64,000 nt of DNA from Candidatus Latescibacterota bacterium (GTDB taxonomy: Bacteria > Latescibacterota > UBA2968). Below the pieces are notes generated by a model. That model was not told the origin of the DNA and made no database searches. It worked only from the letters and a program-made list of their open reading frames with translations. Below, piece after piece: positions 8,040-17,004 of the stretch. Positions within the stretch are counted from its first letter, which is position 1. Each line of letters begins with the position of its first letter. The stretch is from positions 1 to 64,000 of the forward strand of contig JAJEHL010000029.1 of the NCBI GenBank assembly GCA_022823725.1, read 5' to 3'. Position numbers and translations under genes: made by a program.

Positions 8040-9791
8040 ATGCCAGAACACATCTTTCACATTCGCACGCTCGCATGGCACACTGTTTTCACCCTGTGCC
8101 TTCCCGCGCTCCTTTTCGCGCAACCGTCCGTCATCTACACCGAAGAAGAAGCCGAAGCTTATAACGACCTGTTGCGCGACCTCGAAGGCATAAGCCTCGA
8201 ACTCAATCGCGCAAGTGCAAAAGACCTGCTCATTCTGCCCGGCCTCACCCCAGAACTCGCTCGACAAATTATCGCCCATCGCCCCTATCGCACCCTTGCA
8301 GAACTCGCCCAGGTACAGGGCTTATCGGAAGAACACCTCGATCTCATCGCGCCCTATCTATCCATCGCCCCCTTGCGTCCCTGGCGTTTGCAATACATAT
8401 CCCGCGTCACGCGGCCTTCCAAACGCGCCAATAGCTTTGGCGACATGCGCCTCTACCAGCGACTCGAAATTGCTTCGCCCGCACGCCTCTCTGCCTTTTT
8501 TCTTACCGAACGCGACCCAGAAGAGCCGACCCTTACCGATCATGTCACCGGATATATTGCCCTGCCCCTTTCGCGCGTCAACATCATCATAGGAGATGTG
8601 CGTCCAGAATGGGGACAGGGATTGCTCTTTTCGCGCCGCACCCGCAGTGCGACCGGCTTGAGCTATGCACGCACCCGCACCGCCACACAATTGGGCAACC
8701 GCACCAGCATAGAACACGGCGCTCTACGCGGCATTTACCTGAGCGGCTCACACACCCATTTATCCTGGAATCTGATGTATGGCCAAATGACATGGGATGC
8801 GACCTTTGGATCGAACAGCACGCGCATTTACACCAGCGGCCTTCACGATACCGAAACCTCACAAGCGCGCAAAAACGCGCTTCGCGAACGCCTCGCCGGC
8901 GCGAACATAACCATTGGGTCCTCGCAAAAACACATTGGCCTGACAATCCTCAACACAACCTTCTCACCTGTCGCGTCTGACACAGTTGGAGAATCCGCCG
9001 TACCGCGCAACGCCCGGGCAGGCAGGTTATTCAGCCTCAACGCCCTCTACCGCACCGATCATATCGCCGTGTTTGGCGAAATCGCTCCCGAAGCTTTTAT
9101 AACCGGCCTCGTCGCGGGCACGCCCATCCTGCGTATCCACCTCATCGGCAGGCGCTATGGTGCCAATTTTCACAGCTTACACGGCGCACCTTATGCCGCC
9201 TATAGCTCCCCACCCAACAACGAATGGGGCGCATTTTTTGGTCTGACCTATCGCATATCAAAAAGCAAACGCCTCGATATCGCCCTCGACCGCTACGGTC
9301 AGATCATGCCAGAGAAAAGCGCACTGCCAGAACGAGGCGGTCGCCTGCGGCTCAATTTTACCCACCGCTTCAGCAGAGGATTTTCTGCGCGCCTGACCGC
9401 CGATACCAGAAGCGCGACAAATCGCGTGCCCCGCCAGAGCCTTCGCCTCTCGTTCACCCATAAACGCTCCGCCCGTGCCATCACCACATGGCTCCAGCGC
9501 GCCCACGCCGGTACATCGGGCAACGCCGCCGGACTTCGCTTTCAACTCGGCAAATCAACGGGCTTCTCCCTCGCGCTATGGGCAACCCACCACAAAATCT
9601 CATCTTACAACGCGCGTATCTACGACGTTGAACCCGATGTCTGGGGTGGCATACGCCTGCTCACTCTCTCCGGAAATGGCACCAATCGCGGCTTGCGCCT
9701 CACCTGGGGAACCACTCATTTTCGCCTGTCAACGCGCTACAGTCACCACCGCACTTCCTCCTGGTCGGCACAACTCGACCTCAAACGTTAG
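8040..9791 (+). CDS. Exported helix-hairpin-helix protein with predicted outer-membrane beta-barrel
   Basis: A 583-residue protein with a signal peptide ending near LLFAQP. Residues ~45-115 hold tandem helix-hairpin-helix motifs of the ComEA kind (LNRASAKDLLILPGLTPELA, then TLAELAQVQGLSEEHLDLI). The remainder is rich in alternating amphipathic strands, aromatic residues and turns, as in a beta-barrel, and ends in a short charged strand (SWSAQLDLKR). The HhH motif binds DNA in ComEA; joined to a barrel it suggests a role in DNA uptake or surface anchoring. That function is inference. Such HhH-barrel proteins occur in Bacteroidota and relatives. No clear Shine-Dalgarno. Confidence 0.7.
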   Translation: MPEHIFHIRTLAWHTVFTLCLPALLFAQPSVIYTEEEAEAYNDLLRDLEGISLELNRASAKDLLILPGLTPELARQIIAHRPYRTLAELAQVQGLSEEHLDLIAPYLSIAPLRPWRLQYISRVTRPSKRANSFGDMRLYQRLEIASPARLSAFFLTERDPEEPTLTDHVTGYIALPLSRVNIIIGDVRPEWGQGLLFSRRTRSATGLSYARTRTATQLGNRTSIEHGALRGIYLSGSHTHLSWNLMYGQMTWDATFGSNSTRIYTSGLHDTETSQARKNALRERLAGANITIGSSQKHIGLTILNTTFSPVASDTVGESAVPRNARAGRLFSLNALYRTDHIAVFGEIAPEAFITGLVAGTPILRIHLIGRRYGANFHSLHGAPYAAYSSPPNNEWGAFFGLTYRISKSKRLDIALDRYGQIMPEKSALPERGGRLRLNFTHRFSRGFSARLTADTRSATNRVPRQSLRLSFTHKRSARAITTWLQRAHAGTSGNAAGLRFQLGKSTGFSLALWATHHKISSYNARIYDVEPDVWGGIRLLTLSGNGTNRGLRLTWGTTHFRLSTRYSHHRTSSWSAQLDLKR

Positions 9792-9818
9792 CTCCCTTCT
9801 CTCACCTGTTATTTTTTA

Positions 9819-9848
9819 TTGACTAATCAACCTCTTTCATGCTATTAT
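9819..9848 (+). promoter_or_regulatory. Sigma-70 promoter of the leucine-rich-repeat lipoprotein gene
   Basis: TTGACT (9819-9824), 18-base spacer, TATTAT (9843-9848), each 5/6 to consensus. Transcription would start at about 9855, just before a long imperfect hairpin. Confidence 0.65.
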
Positions 9849-9860
9849 ACTTTTATATTA

Positions 9861-9921
9861 GAGCACACGGAAATACGTACCTAAAATAGAAAGGAGGTAT
9901 TTCTACATTTAACCTGTGCTC
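9861..9921 (+). ncRNA. Structured 5' leader (imperfect hairpin sequestering AAAGGAGG)
   Basis: Outer arms GAGCACA (9861-9867) and TGTGCTC (9915-9921) pair perfectly. An inner GAAATA..CCT pairs with AGGTATTTC. A strong AAAGGAGG at 9890-9897 lies inside the structure with no start codon at the right distance. The element begins at the predicted transcription start and ends about 50 bases before the ATG at 9970. It may be a cis-regulatory RNA; no known riboswitch class is recognised. Confidence 0.35.
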
Positions 9922-9969
9922 AATACTGACATTTAGCGTGTCTCATTCACCCCATCTGGAGGAAAAACC

Positions 9970-10728
9970 ATGAAGTATCGACATCTCCCTCTGGTCCTCG
10001 CACTCCTCATTGCATGCAGCTATGGCGTGAGTGACGCGGGCCATCACCTGAAGAGCGAGCAAAAAAGCGAGAGTGCTGCTAAAAAAATGGAGCCAAAACC
10101 CGTCATGATCGCCGACGCCAATCTGCGGGCAGTCATTGCAGATTCCCTGAACATGGCGAGCGATGCGGTGATTACCACGGCCGACATGGCAAAATTGAGA
10201 CGCCTTTTCGCGCAAAATGCAAACATCAGCGATTTGAGCGGACTCGAGCATGCAAAAAATTTGACAGTACTGAACCTCGGTGCTACGCGCGTGGAAAATA
10301 AGGTCGTCAACAGCAACGCCGTCTCAGACCTTTCGGCATTGGCTGGTTTGAAAAAACTGAGAACGCTGAATCTGACCCGCAATAATGTATCCGACATCTC
10401 AGCACTTGCTAAATTAACCAACCTGAGAACGCTGCATCTCACTGCGAACCGCGAAGTCTCTGATATTTCGGCATTGGCTGGTTTGAAAAAACTGAGAACG
10501 CTGAATCTTTCCGGCAACAAAGTCGCGGACATTTCAGCCGTGTCAGGCATGGCAGAGTTGAAAACCCTGAACCTCGCCAACAACAAAGTCGCCGATATCG
10601 CACCGGCCGCTGGACTGGCCAATCTGGCAACACTGAATATCAGGCGCAACGCTCTGAACGAGGCATCGATGAAGACGCATATTCCCGCCTTGAAAAAAAG
10701 AGAGGTTAAGGTAAATACCGACAGCTAA
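9970..10728 (+). CDS. Leucine-rich-repeat lipoprotein (internalin-like LRR)
   Basis: A 252-residue protein with an N-terminal hydrophobic segment ending in a lipobox-like LIAC, so probably a lipoprotein. A charged spacer precedes about six 21-23-residue leucine-rich repeats of the internalin type (for example LKKLRTLNLTRNNVSDISAL, residues ~85-235). Several repeats are nearly identical at DNA level, indicating recent duplication. LRRs of this kind bind proteins; partner unknown. GGAGG precedes the ATG. The gene has its own promoter, structured leader and terminator. Confidence 0.85.
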   Translation: MKYRHLPLVLALLIACSYGVSDAGHHLKSEQKSESAAKKMEPKPVMIADANLRAVIADSLNMASDAVITTADMAKLRRLFAQNANISDLSGLEHAKNLTVLNLGATRVENKVVNSNAVSDLSALAGLKKLRTLNLTRNNVSDISALAKLTNLRTLHLTANREVSDISALAGLKKLRTLNLSGNKVADISAVSGMAELKTLNLANNKVADIAPAAGLANLATLNIRRNALNEASMKTHIPALKKREVKVNTDS

Positions 10729-10756
10729 ATACCTGTAAAATCTCAGGTCATAACCA

Positions 10757-10788
10757 AACGAGTTCGCTCAAAACCGAGCGAACTCGTT
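10757..10788 (+). terminator. Strong hairpin terminator after the LRR gene
   Basis: A perfect 13-base-pair stem, AACGAGTTCGCTC (10757-10769) with GAGCGAACTCGTT (10776-10788), and a 6-base loop. The following tail has few T residues, so it could also be an mRNA-stabilising hairpin. Confidence 0.65.
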
Positions 10789-10805
10789 ATCGTTAAAAAC
10801 ACACC

Positions 10806-12623
10806 ATGAAATCAATCGCGACAATAATCATCATCATGCTGAGTATCCAAACGCACACAGAAGCATTCACGCCCCCAAACCGGGATCGGATTCTAACGAC
10901 CTTGAAACCCGACCACCCGCGTCTGATGATGGATGCAAATACCATCGCACGCATCAAAAAACAAATAGCTCAGGACACTGTTGCCGCCAAAATCTACCGC
11001 CGGGTCAAGCGAGAAACCCAAGAAATACTCACGCAAAAACCATCGGAATACAGCATCCCCGACGGAAGGCGGTTGCTTTCCACCAGCCGTCGCGTGAAAG
11101 AGCGTGTGCGACAACTCGCCTTTGTCTATCTCATGGAAGGCGAACAACGCCATTTGGAACGCGCCTGGGCAGAACTCGAAGCCGTAGCGCAATTCAAAGA
11201 CTGGAATCCCGATCACTTTCTCGATACCGCAGAAATGACTTATGCCTTTGCCGTTGGATACGACTGGTTGTATAAGCATTGGACAGAAGATCAGCGTAGC
11301 ATCCTTCGCAGCGCTATCGTGGGAAAAGGCCTCAAACCCGGCTTAAAAGGCTATCGCGAAAACGCCTGGTGGGCGCGCAGTCACAACAATTGGAACCAGG
11401 TCTGCAATGGTGGACTCGGCATGGGCGCGCTCGTCATAGCCGATGAAGAGCCAGAACTCGCCAATGAAATTCTCCACGAAGGCATCAAAAACATTCCGGT
11501 GGCGATGAATTTCTACGCGCCCGATGGTGCGGGTATTGAAGGCGTGACCTATTGGGATTATGGTGCGCGTTATAACGTACTATTTTTGTCCAGCCTGTTT
11601 AGCGCACTCGGCACAGATTTTGATCTCGCAGCTACACCCGGGTTCAAAGAGAGCGGGGATTATCAGATTTACGTTTCGGGTGCAGATGGCTACAGTTTTG
11701 ACTTTGCCGATTGCGGATTGCGTCGCATGAGTACCCCCATGCACTTCTGGATGGGCAAGCACTACGGCATACAACACTACAGTTGGTTTCGCTACGATAC
11801 GCTCAGGCGACACGGCAGGGGAACAGTGCTCGACTTGCTCTGGTTCGACGACAGCGCAAAAGACTTTAACCCCAATACCTTACCTCTGAACAAACACTTT
11901 CGCAAAGCCGATGTCGCCACCTTGCGTTCATCCTGGACCGACCCCAATGCCCTCGTGCTGGGCATTCAGGCTGGCGGTAATTACAATCTGGGCATGCACC
12001 GACACCTCGATCAGGGCACGTTCATCCTCGAAGCACTTGGCGAGCGATGGGCTATCGACTCGGGCACAGAACGCGAAACCTATCAAAGACACCGCAACAA
12101 ACGCCAGCGGTGGGAATTTTACCGCATCCGTGCCGAAGGCCACAACACCCTTATCTTTAACCCCGCCAACGGTCCAGATCAGAACCCAAAAGCCGAATGT
12201 CCCATCACCACCTTCAATGCTGTGCCTGATCATGCGACTGCTGTTCTCGACCTCACCGATGTTTATGCCGATGATGCAACACACGCCCAGCGCACCTTTG
12301 AGATAATTGATCAAAATCATGTCGTAATCACCGACGACATTAAAGCCAAATCTCCGTCTGAACTCTGGTGGTTTATGCACACGAGAGCCAGTATCAAACT
12401 CGACGGCAAAACCGCCCTTCTAACGCGCAGGGGCAAACAGCTCAAAGCGGAAATTTTATCGCCATCCAACGCAATATTCACAGCCCTTGACGCAACCCCT
12501 TTGCCCACCTCCCCCAATCCCAAACAAGCCGATAACACGGGCCGCAGAAAATTGGCGATTCACTTCACAGATGTCACAAATCTTCAGATTAAAGTAAAAC
12601 TCACACCAGAACTAAGCCCATAA
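10806..12623 (+). CDS. Exported heparinase II/III-family protein (polysaccharide-lyase-like)
   Basis: A 605-residue protein with a signal peptide (about residues 1-20, TIIIIMLSIQ core). It has an alpha/alpha-toroid N-terminal region (SHNNWNQVCNGGLGMGALVI, GIEGVTYWDYGARYN) and a heparinase II/III-like beta-sandwich from ~365 (NLGMHRHLDQGTFILEALGE). Relatives include lyases of uronic-acid-containing polysaccharides such as alginate and glycosaminoglycans. The Asn, Tyr and His in these motifs are plausible active-site residues. Exported, unlike the second family member at 41 kb. No clear ribosome-binding site; it follows the LRR terminator. Confidence 0.75.
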   Translation: MKSIATIIIIMLSIQTHTEAFTPPNRDRILTTLKPDHPRLMMDANTIARIKKQIAQDTVAAKIYRRVKRETQEILTQKPSEYSIPDGRRLLSTSRRVKERVRQLAFVYLMEGEQRHLERAWAELEAVAQFKDWNPDHFLDTAEMTYAFAVGYDWLYKHWTEDQRSILRSAIVGKGLKPGLKGYRENAWWARSHNNWNQVCNGGLGMGALVIADEEPELANEILHEGIKNIPVAMNFYAPDGAGIEGVTYWDYGARYNVLFLSSLFSALGTDFDLAATPGFKESGDYQIYVSGADGYSFDFADCGLRRMSTPMHFWMGKHYGIQHYSWFRYDTLRRHGRGTVLDLLWFDDSAKDFNPNTLPLNKHFRKADVATLRSSWTDPNALVLGIQAGGNYNLGMHRHLDQGTFILEALGERWAIDSGTERETYQRHRNKRQRWEFYRIRAEGHNTLIFNPANGPDQNPKAECPITTFNAVPDHATAVLDLTDVYADDATHAQRTFEIIDQNHVVITDDIKAKSPSELWWFMHTRASIKLDGKTALLTRRGKQLKAEILSPSNAIFTALDATPLPTSPNPKQADNTGRRKLAIHFTDVTNLQIKVKLTPELSP

Positions 12624-12715
12624 GCCCTGCTGTGTGCAACTTTGCTCTTTCCACGTTCTTATTTCTTCTTTAAATTTCCCCTATCTTCTCCCTCCCCATA
12701 ATAACCTCTCTTATT

Positions 12716-13957
12716 ATGTCTATCAAATTTCTACACGTTGCCGACACCCATATTGGCGTTGAAAACTACGGCCGTCTCGATTCGGCTACGGGCCTTCACA
12801 CGCGCTTGCAAGACTTTATCAAAAGTCTGCGATTTGCCTTTGAAGAAGCTATAAAAGAAGATGTCGATCTCGTCATATTTGCCGGTGATGCCTATCGCTC
12901 CTGCGATCCCACGCCCACGCACCAGCGCGAATTTGCATCTCTCATTCACATGCTCAGTGCCCGCGACATTCCCATCGTCATGATCACGGGGAACCACGAC
13001 AGCCCCGTATCTTATGGCAAAGCCTCATCTGTTGACATATTTGGCACCCTGGGCACAAAAGGCGTCCACATTGCCACTGAAGACCGCCTCATACCCATTG
13101 ACACAAAATCTGGTCCCATTCAAGTTGCCTGCTTGCCCTGGCTACACCGCAGCCGCCTGTTGACCCAGGGATCCTATCACAATCTGTCGCAAGAAGAAGT
13201 CGTCGAAGAACTTCAAGACCTGGGAGCCCTCTTGATTGACCGTCTGGCCGCAGAGGTCACGCCCGATATCCCCGCCGTTCTCGTGGGCCATCTCGCCGCT
13301 GCCGACGCCACCTTATCCGGCTCTGAGCAAACCGCAATAATTGGGCGCGATCCCGTTTTTCTCACGAGCACACTCGCCAACCCCGCCTTTGACTACGTCG
13401 CCCTGGGCCACATTCACAAATTTCAGGACCTCAACCCCAATGCCCAGCCCCCTGTTGTGTATTCCGGCAGCATTGAACGCATTGATTTTGGCGAAGAGCG
13501 AGAACCCAAAGGCGTCGTCATGGTCACCATAGAAACCCAGGAGATAAGACGGACGACATCTTACAAATTTGTACGTACACCGGCTCGCCCCTTTTGCACA
13601 ATATCAGTTGACATCGCCCCTGATCAGGACCCCACGGCAACCATGCTCGAAGCCATTGGCAAACACACCCTGACCGATGCCATTGTGCGCGTCATCTACG
13701 ATTTGCCCGGCGACCGCACAGATACCGTTGACCTCAAAGCCGTCAAAAACGCGCTCGAAGATGCTTTCATGATCGCCAGCATTGCACCCAGGCCAAGAGC
13801 CCAAAAACAGCAGCGCAGATCCAGCATATCAGAAGATATGGGCATAAAAGATGCACTCCACGCATATTTGCAAAATCACCCCGACCTCAAAGACATTGAA
13901 AAAGACCTTCAGAATTACGGCGCGCAACTCGAAGCCGAACTCAGAGGTAGCGAATGA
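12716..13957 (+). CDS. sbcD: DNA repair exonuclease subunit SbcD (Mre11-like)
   Basis: A 413-residue cytoplasmic nuclease of the SbcCD complex, which processes hairpins and double-strand-break ends. The calcineurin-like metal motifs appear in order: HVADTHIG (D10, H12), FAGDAYRS, ITGNHDSP, VGHLAAADA and LGHIHKFQ, followed by the capping domain. The length matches E. coli SbcD (400). The last four bases overlap the sbcC start (ATGA), so the two are translationally coupled. No Shine-Dalgarno is visible before the ATG. Confidence 0.95.
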   Translation: MSIKFLHVADTHIGVENYGRLDSATGLHTRLQDFIKSLRFAFEEAIKEDVDLVIFAGDAYRSCDPTPTHQREFASLIHMLSARDIPIVMITGNHDSPVSYGKASSVDIFGTLGTKGVHIATEDRLIPIDTKSGPIQVACLPWLHRSRLLTQGSYHNLSQEEVVEELQDLGALLIDRLAAEVTPDIPAVLVGHLAAADATLSGSEQTAIIGRDPVFLTSTLANPAFDYVALGHIHKFQDLNPNAQPPVVYSGSIERIDFGEEREPKGVVMVTIETQEIRRTTSYKFVRTPARPFCTISVDIAPDQDPTATMLEAIGKHTLTDAIVRVIYDLPGDRTDTVDLKAVKNALEDAFMIASIAPRPRAQKQQRRSSISEDMGIKDALHAYLQNHPDLKDIEKDLQNYGAQLEAELRGSE

Positions 13958-16900
13958 TTCCCATAAGTCTTTCCCTGCAGAACTTTCTCAGCTACGGTGA
14001 GAACGTGCCCCCTCTCGATTTTTCGAGCTTTCACGTCGCCTGTATATCTGGCCGCAATGGACACGGCAAATCTGCCCTGCTCGACGCCATCACCTGGGCA
14101 CTGTGGGGAGAAGCCCGCAAATCCGGCAGTGATCGTCGTCCCAACGACGGTCTGTTGCGAATTGGTGCCACTGAAATGCGGGTCGATTTTGAATTTTCTC
14201 TCGAAAATGACCGCTATCGCATCAGCCGCAGCTTTCGCAAAACAGGCAAAAGCGCGACCACTCGCCTGGAATTTCAGATTTATTCTCCGGAAACGAACGC
14301 ATACAAAACCCTCTCGGAAGAAAGCGCCGTGCGCCAGACACAGGCCAGTATCGATACCCTGTTGAGAATGACTTATGAGACCTTTATCAACTCGGCCTTT
14401 TTGCTTCAGGGCCGCGCAGATGAATTTACGCGCTGTAAAGCGAGTCAGCGGAAAGCCCTTCTCTCAGACATTCTTGGCCTATCGCATTACGACGACCTGT
14501 CTGCCCTTGCGCGCGAGCACGCGCGTAAAGGAGATATAGAACTTGCAACTGCTCGCGCAAAAAGAGATGACATTGCGCAAACTATAGAAAAACGCGATGA
14601 ATTTGTAGCGCAGCGCGATAGCGTCAACGCACAACTCCATGCCTGCAATAGCGAATTGGAAAACGCGGAAAAACGCCGCGAAGTACTGCGAAAAATACGC
14701 ACCCAACGCGAACGCCATGAAGCCGAACGCGAGACCCTTAAAAAGAACGTATCACGCACCGAATCGGATCTGGTGGAACAGCAAACCGCCTGTGAAAAAG
14801 CAAGGCAAGATGTGGCGACCTATCGCGAAATTCTCCACAGACGCGCCGAAATCACAAATGCCGCTGAAAAATACCGGATACTCCAAAAAGAAGACACAGA
14901 CCTGCAGACAAAACTACACGCCCTGAGACCACTTGAAAAACGCGCAGGAGAACTCGATCAAAAAATCGCCGATCGTCGCCACGAAGTGGAACGCCGCCTC
15001 GGCGAATGGCAAATACGCATTGGAGACGCCGAACGCGCACTCCGAGAAACAGAAACGCTTCTCTCTGACCGTCAAGCCATTCAAACACAGCTCGAAGCAT
15101 TGCACAAAGCCAGGCAACAGGACCGCGAATGGGAAGACATACGCGAAAATCGAGAGCGCGTTGAGCGCAATATTCGAGACCTGGAGCGGCAAATAGACAG
15201 CGTCGTTGAAAATCTAAAAGTAGATATCAACACCCGCACACATCAACTGCAGCAGACCGATGTGCTGGTAGCCGAGATTGAAACGCGCAGAAAAACGCGA
15301 CAATCTCTCCGTACACAAGCAGGGGAAATCCAATTCCTCGAAACCGAACGCGATGAGATTCGCAACAAAGGCAGCGCCCTCAAAATTCAGATCGAAAACA
15401 ACAGGGAACGCCTCGACACCCTGCGCCAAGCCCACAAAGACATCGCCCAACAGCATCAAATTTTGCAAAATGTTCAGGATGCGTCGTGTCCCCTGTGTGG
15501 TAGCGAACTCGATCAGGCCCATCGCGAAGAAGTAACAGCCAAGCTCTCAAAGCAGTTGCAAGAGCAACAGATACAGACAGCGCGATTGGAATCGGATATT
15601 CAAAAATCTGAAGCAGAACGCGAACAACACAGACATCGCTATCAAGAGATTAAAAACCAACTCGCACAGAGCGAAGGCGTCTCCCAACACCTCGCCGAAG
15701 CCGAAGCCGCAATAAAAGAAGCCGAAAATGCCGTACAAACCCGCGAGACATTGTCGGCTGAAATCAACGCCATGAAAACCCAATTGCGCGAACAAACCCA
15801 GAACAGCCCGGATGCGCGCGCCCTATCCCAAGCTCGCAGTGCGCTTGAAAAACTGACCTATAACCCGGCCGAACACCGCACCTTGCGCGAAAAACTCAAA
15901 GAACTCGACTCTGTTGAGGCACAAAATGCCCAACTCCAACTCGCCGAAGAACAAAAAGAAAAAATCCTCGCGGAATTGCCCTCGTTTCGAGAAAAACGCG
16001 ACCTCGCACAACAATGGCTGGACGAAGCCAAATACGCGCTCAACGAACAAGCAGAACGCGAACAGGTGCGCGGTCGCATTCACACCCTGAATTACAATGC
16101 CGAACACCACCAGCGCATCTCCGAGCAACTCGCTGCCCTGCGAGATGCGCCAGCGCAATACGAACGCCTTCAAGTGGCCGAACGCGACCTTGAAAATGCA
16201 CAAACGCAACTCAAAACGGCAGAAAATCGCCTGACAGAACTCGCAGAGCACAATGCACAAACGCAAAAACGCCTGTCAGAAATCGCGACAGCCATCAACA
16301 GCGCCGAATCAACCCTCGAAGAAGCCAATGCGCTGGAAAAAAATATCGCACAGATGCGCACCCAACGCGACGGCCTGCTCCAGAAAAATGCCGCCCTGCA
16401 ATCCCAAATCGAACACTGCGATGCACTCAGTGCAGAACAAAACACTGTTGCGGAGAAAATCAAATCCTGCGAGAGCGAGATCCGCATCTATCGCGAACTG
16501 ACCACCGCATTTGGCAAAAACGGCATTCAGGCACTCATCATCGAACAGGCAATTCCAGAAATCGAAGAAGAAGCCAATCGCATTCTCGCACGCCTGACAG
16601 ACAATCGCACCCAAATCGCCCTGGAATCTCTGCGCGACCTCAAAACCGGGGGAACGCGCGAAACCCTCGACATCAAAATTAGCGACGAACTCGGTGAACG
16701 CAGCTACGAACTCTATTCGGGTGGAGAAGCTTTTCGCATTGACTTTTCTATCCGCATTGCCCTGTCCAAACTCCTCGCCCGCCGCACGGGCACGCGCCTG
16801 CGGACTCTGGTCATCGACGAGGGCTTTGGCACCCAGGACGCCGAAGGACTCGATCACCTCGTAGAAGCTATTCAAGCCATCAGCGGGGATTTTGAAAAAA

Positions 16901-17004
16901 TATTGATCATCACCCACGTCGAATCGCTCAAACAGGCATTTCCCGTACGCATCGAAGTCACCAAATATCCCGATCTGGGATCGCGCTTTGAGGTACTCTA
17001 CTAA
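13954..17004 (+). CDS. sbcC: SbcC ATPase subunit of the SbcCD nuclease (Rad50-like)
   Basis: A 1016-residue SMC-type ATPase. Walker A is GRNGHGKSALLDAITWALWG at ~35-54. Two very long coiled coils flank a central zinc hook, CPLCG (C512, C515), exactly mid-protein. The signature SGGEAFRIDFS and Walker B LRTLVIDEGFGTQD are at the C-terminus. It overlaps sbcD by 4 bases and abuts alr with no spacer. In the complex it clamps DNA and gates SbcD. The protein is full length. Confidence 0.95.
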   Translation: MIPISLSLQNFLSYGENVPPLDFSSFHVACISGRNGHGKSALLDAITWALWGEARKSGSDRRPNDGLLRIGATEMRVDFEFSLENDRYRISRSFRKTGKSATTRLEFQIYSPETNAYKTLSEESAVRQTQASIDTLLRMTYETFINSAFLLQGRADEFTRCKASQRKALLSDILGLSHYDDLSALAREHARKGDIELATARAKRDDIAQTIEKRDEFVAQRDSVNAQLHACNSELENAEKRREVLRKIRTQRERHEAERETLKKNVSRTESDLVEQQTACEKARQDVATYREILHRRAEITNAAEKYRILQKEDTDLQTKLHALRPLEKRAGELDQKIADRRHEVERRLGEWQIRIGDAERALRETETLLSDRQAIQTQLEALHKARQQDREWEDIRENRERVERNIRDLERQIDSVVENLKVDINTRTHQLQQTDVLVAEIETRRKTRQSLRTQAGEIQFLETERDEIRNKGSALKIQIENNRERLDTLRQAHKDIAQQHQILQNVQDASCPLCGSELDQAHREEVTAKLSKQLQEQQIQTARLESDIQKSEAEREQHRHRYQEIKNQLAQSEGVSQHLAEAEAAIKEAENAVQTRETLSAEINAMKTQLREQTQNSPDARALSQARSALEKLTYNPAEHRTLREKLKELDSVEAQNAQLQLAEEQKEKILAELPSFREKRDLAQQWLDEAKYALNEQAEREQVRGRIHTLNYNAEHHQRISEQLAALRDAPAQYERLQVAERDLENAQTQLKTAENRLTELAEHNAQTQKRLSEIATAINSAESTLEEANALEKNIAQMRTQRDGLLQKNAALQSQIEHCDALSAEQNTVAEKIKSCESEIRIYRELTTAFGKNGIQALIIEQAIPEIEEEANRILARLTDNRTQIALESLRDLKTGGTRETLDIKISDELGERSYELYSGGEAFRIDFSIRIALSKLLARRTGTRLRTLVIDEGFGTQDAEGLDHLVEAIQAISGDFEKILIITHVESLKQAFPVRIEVTKYPDLGSRFEVLY

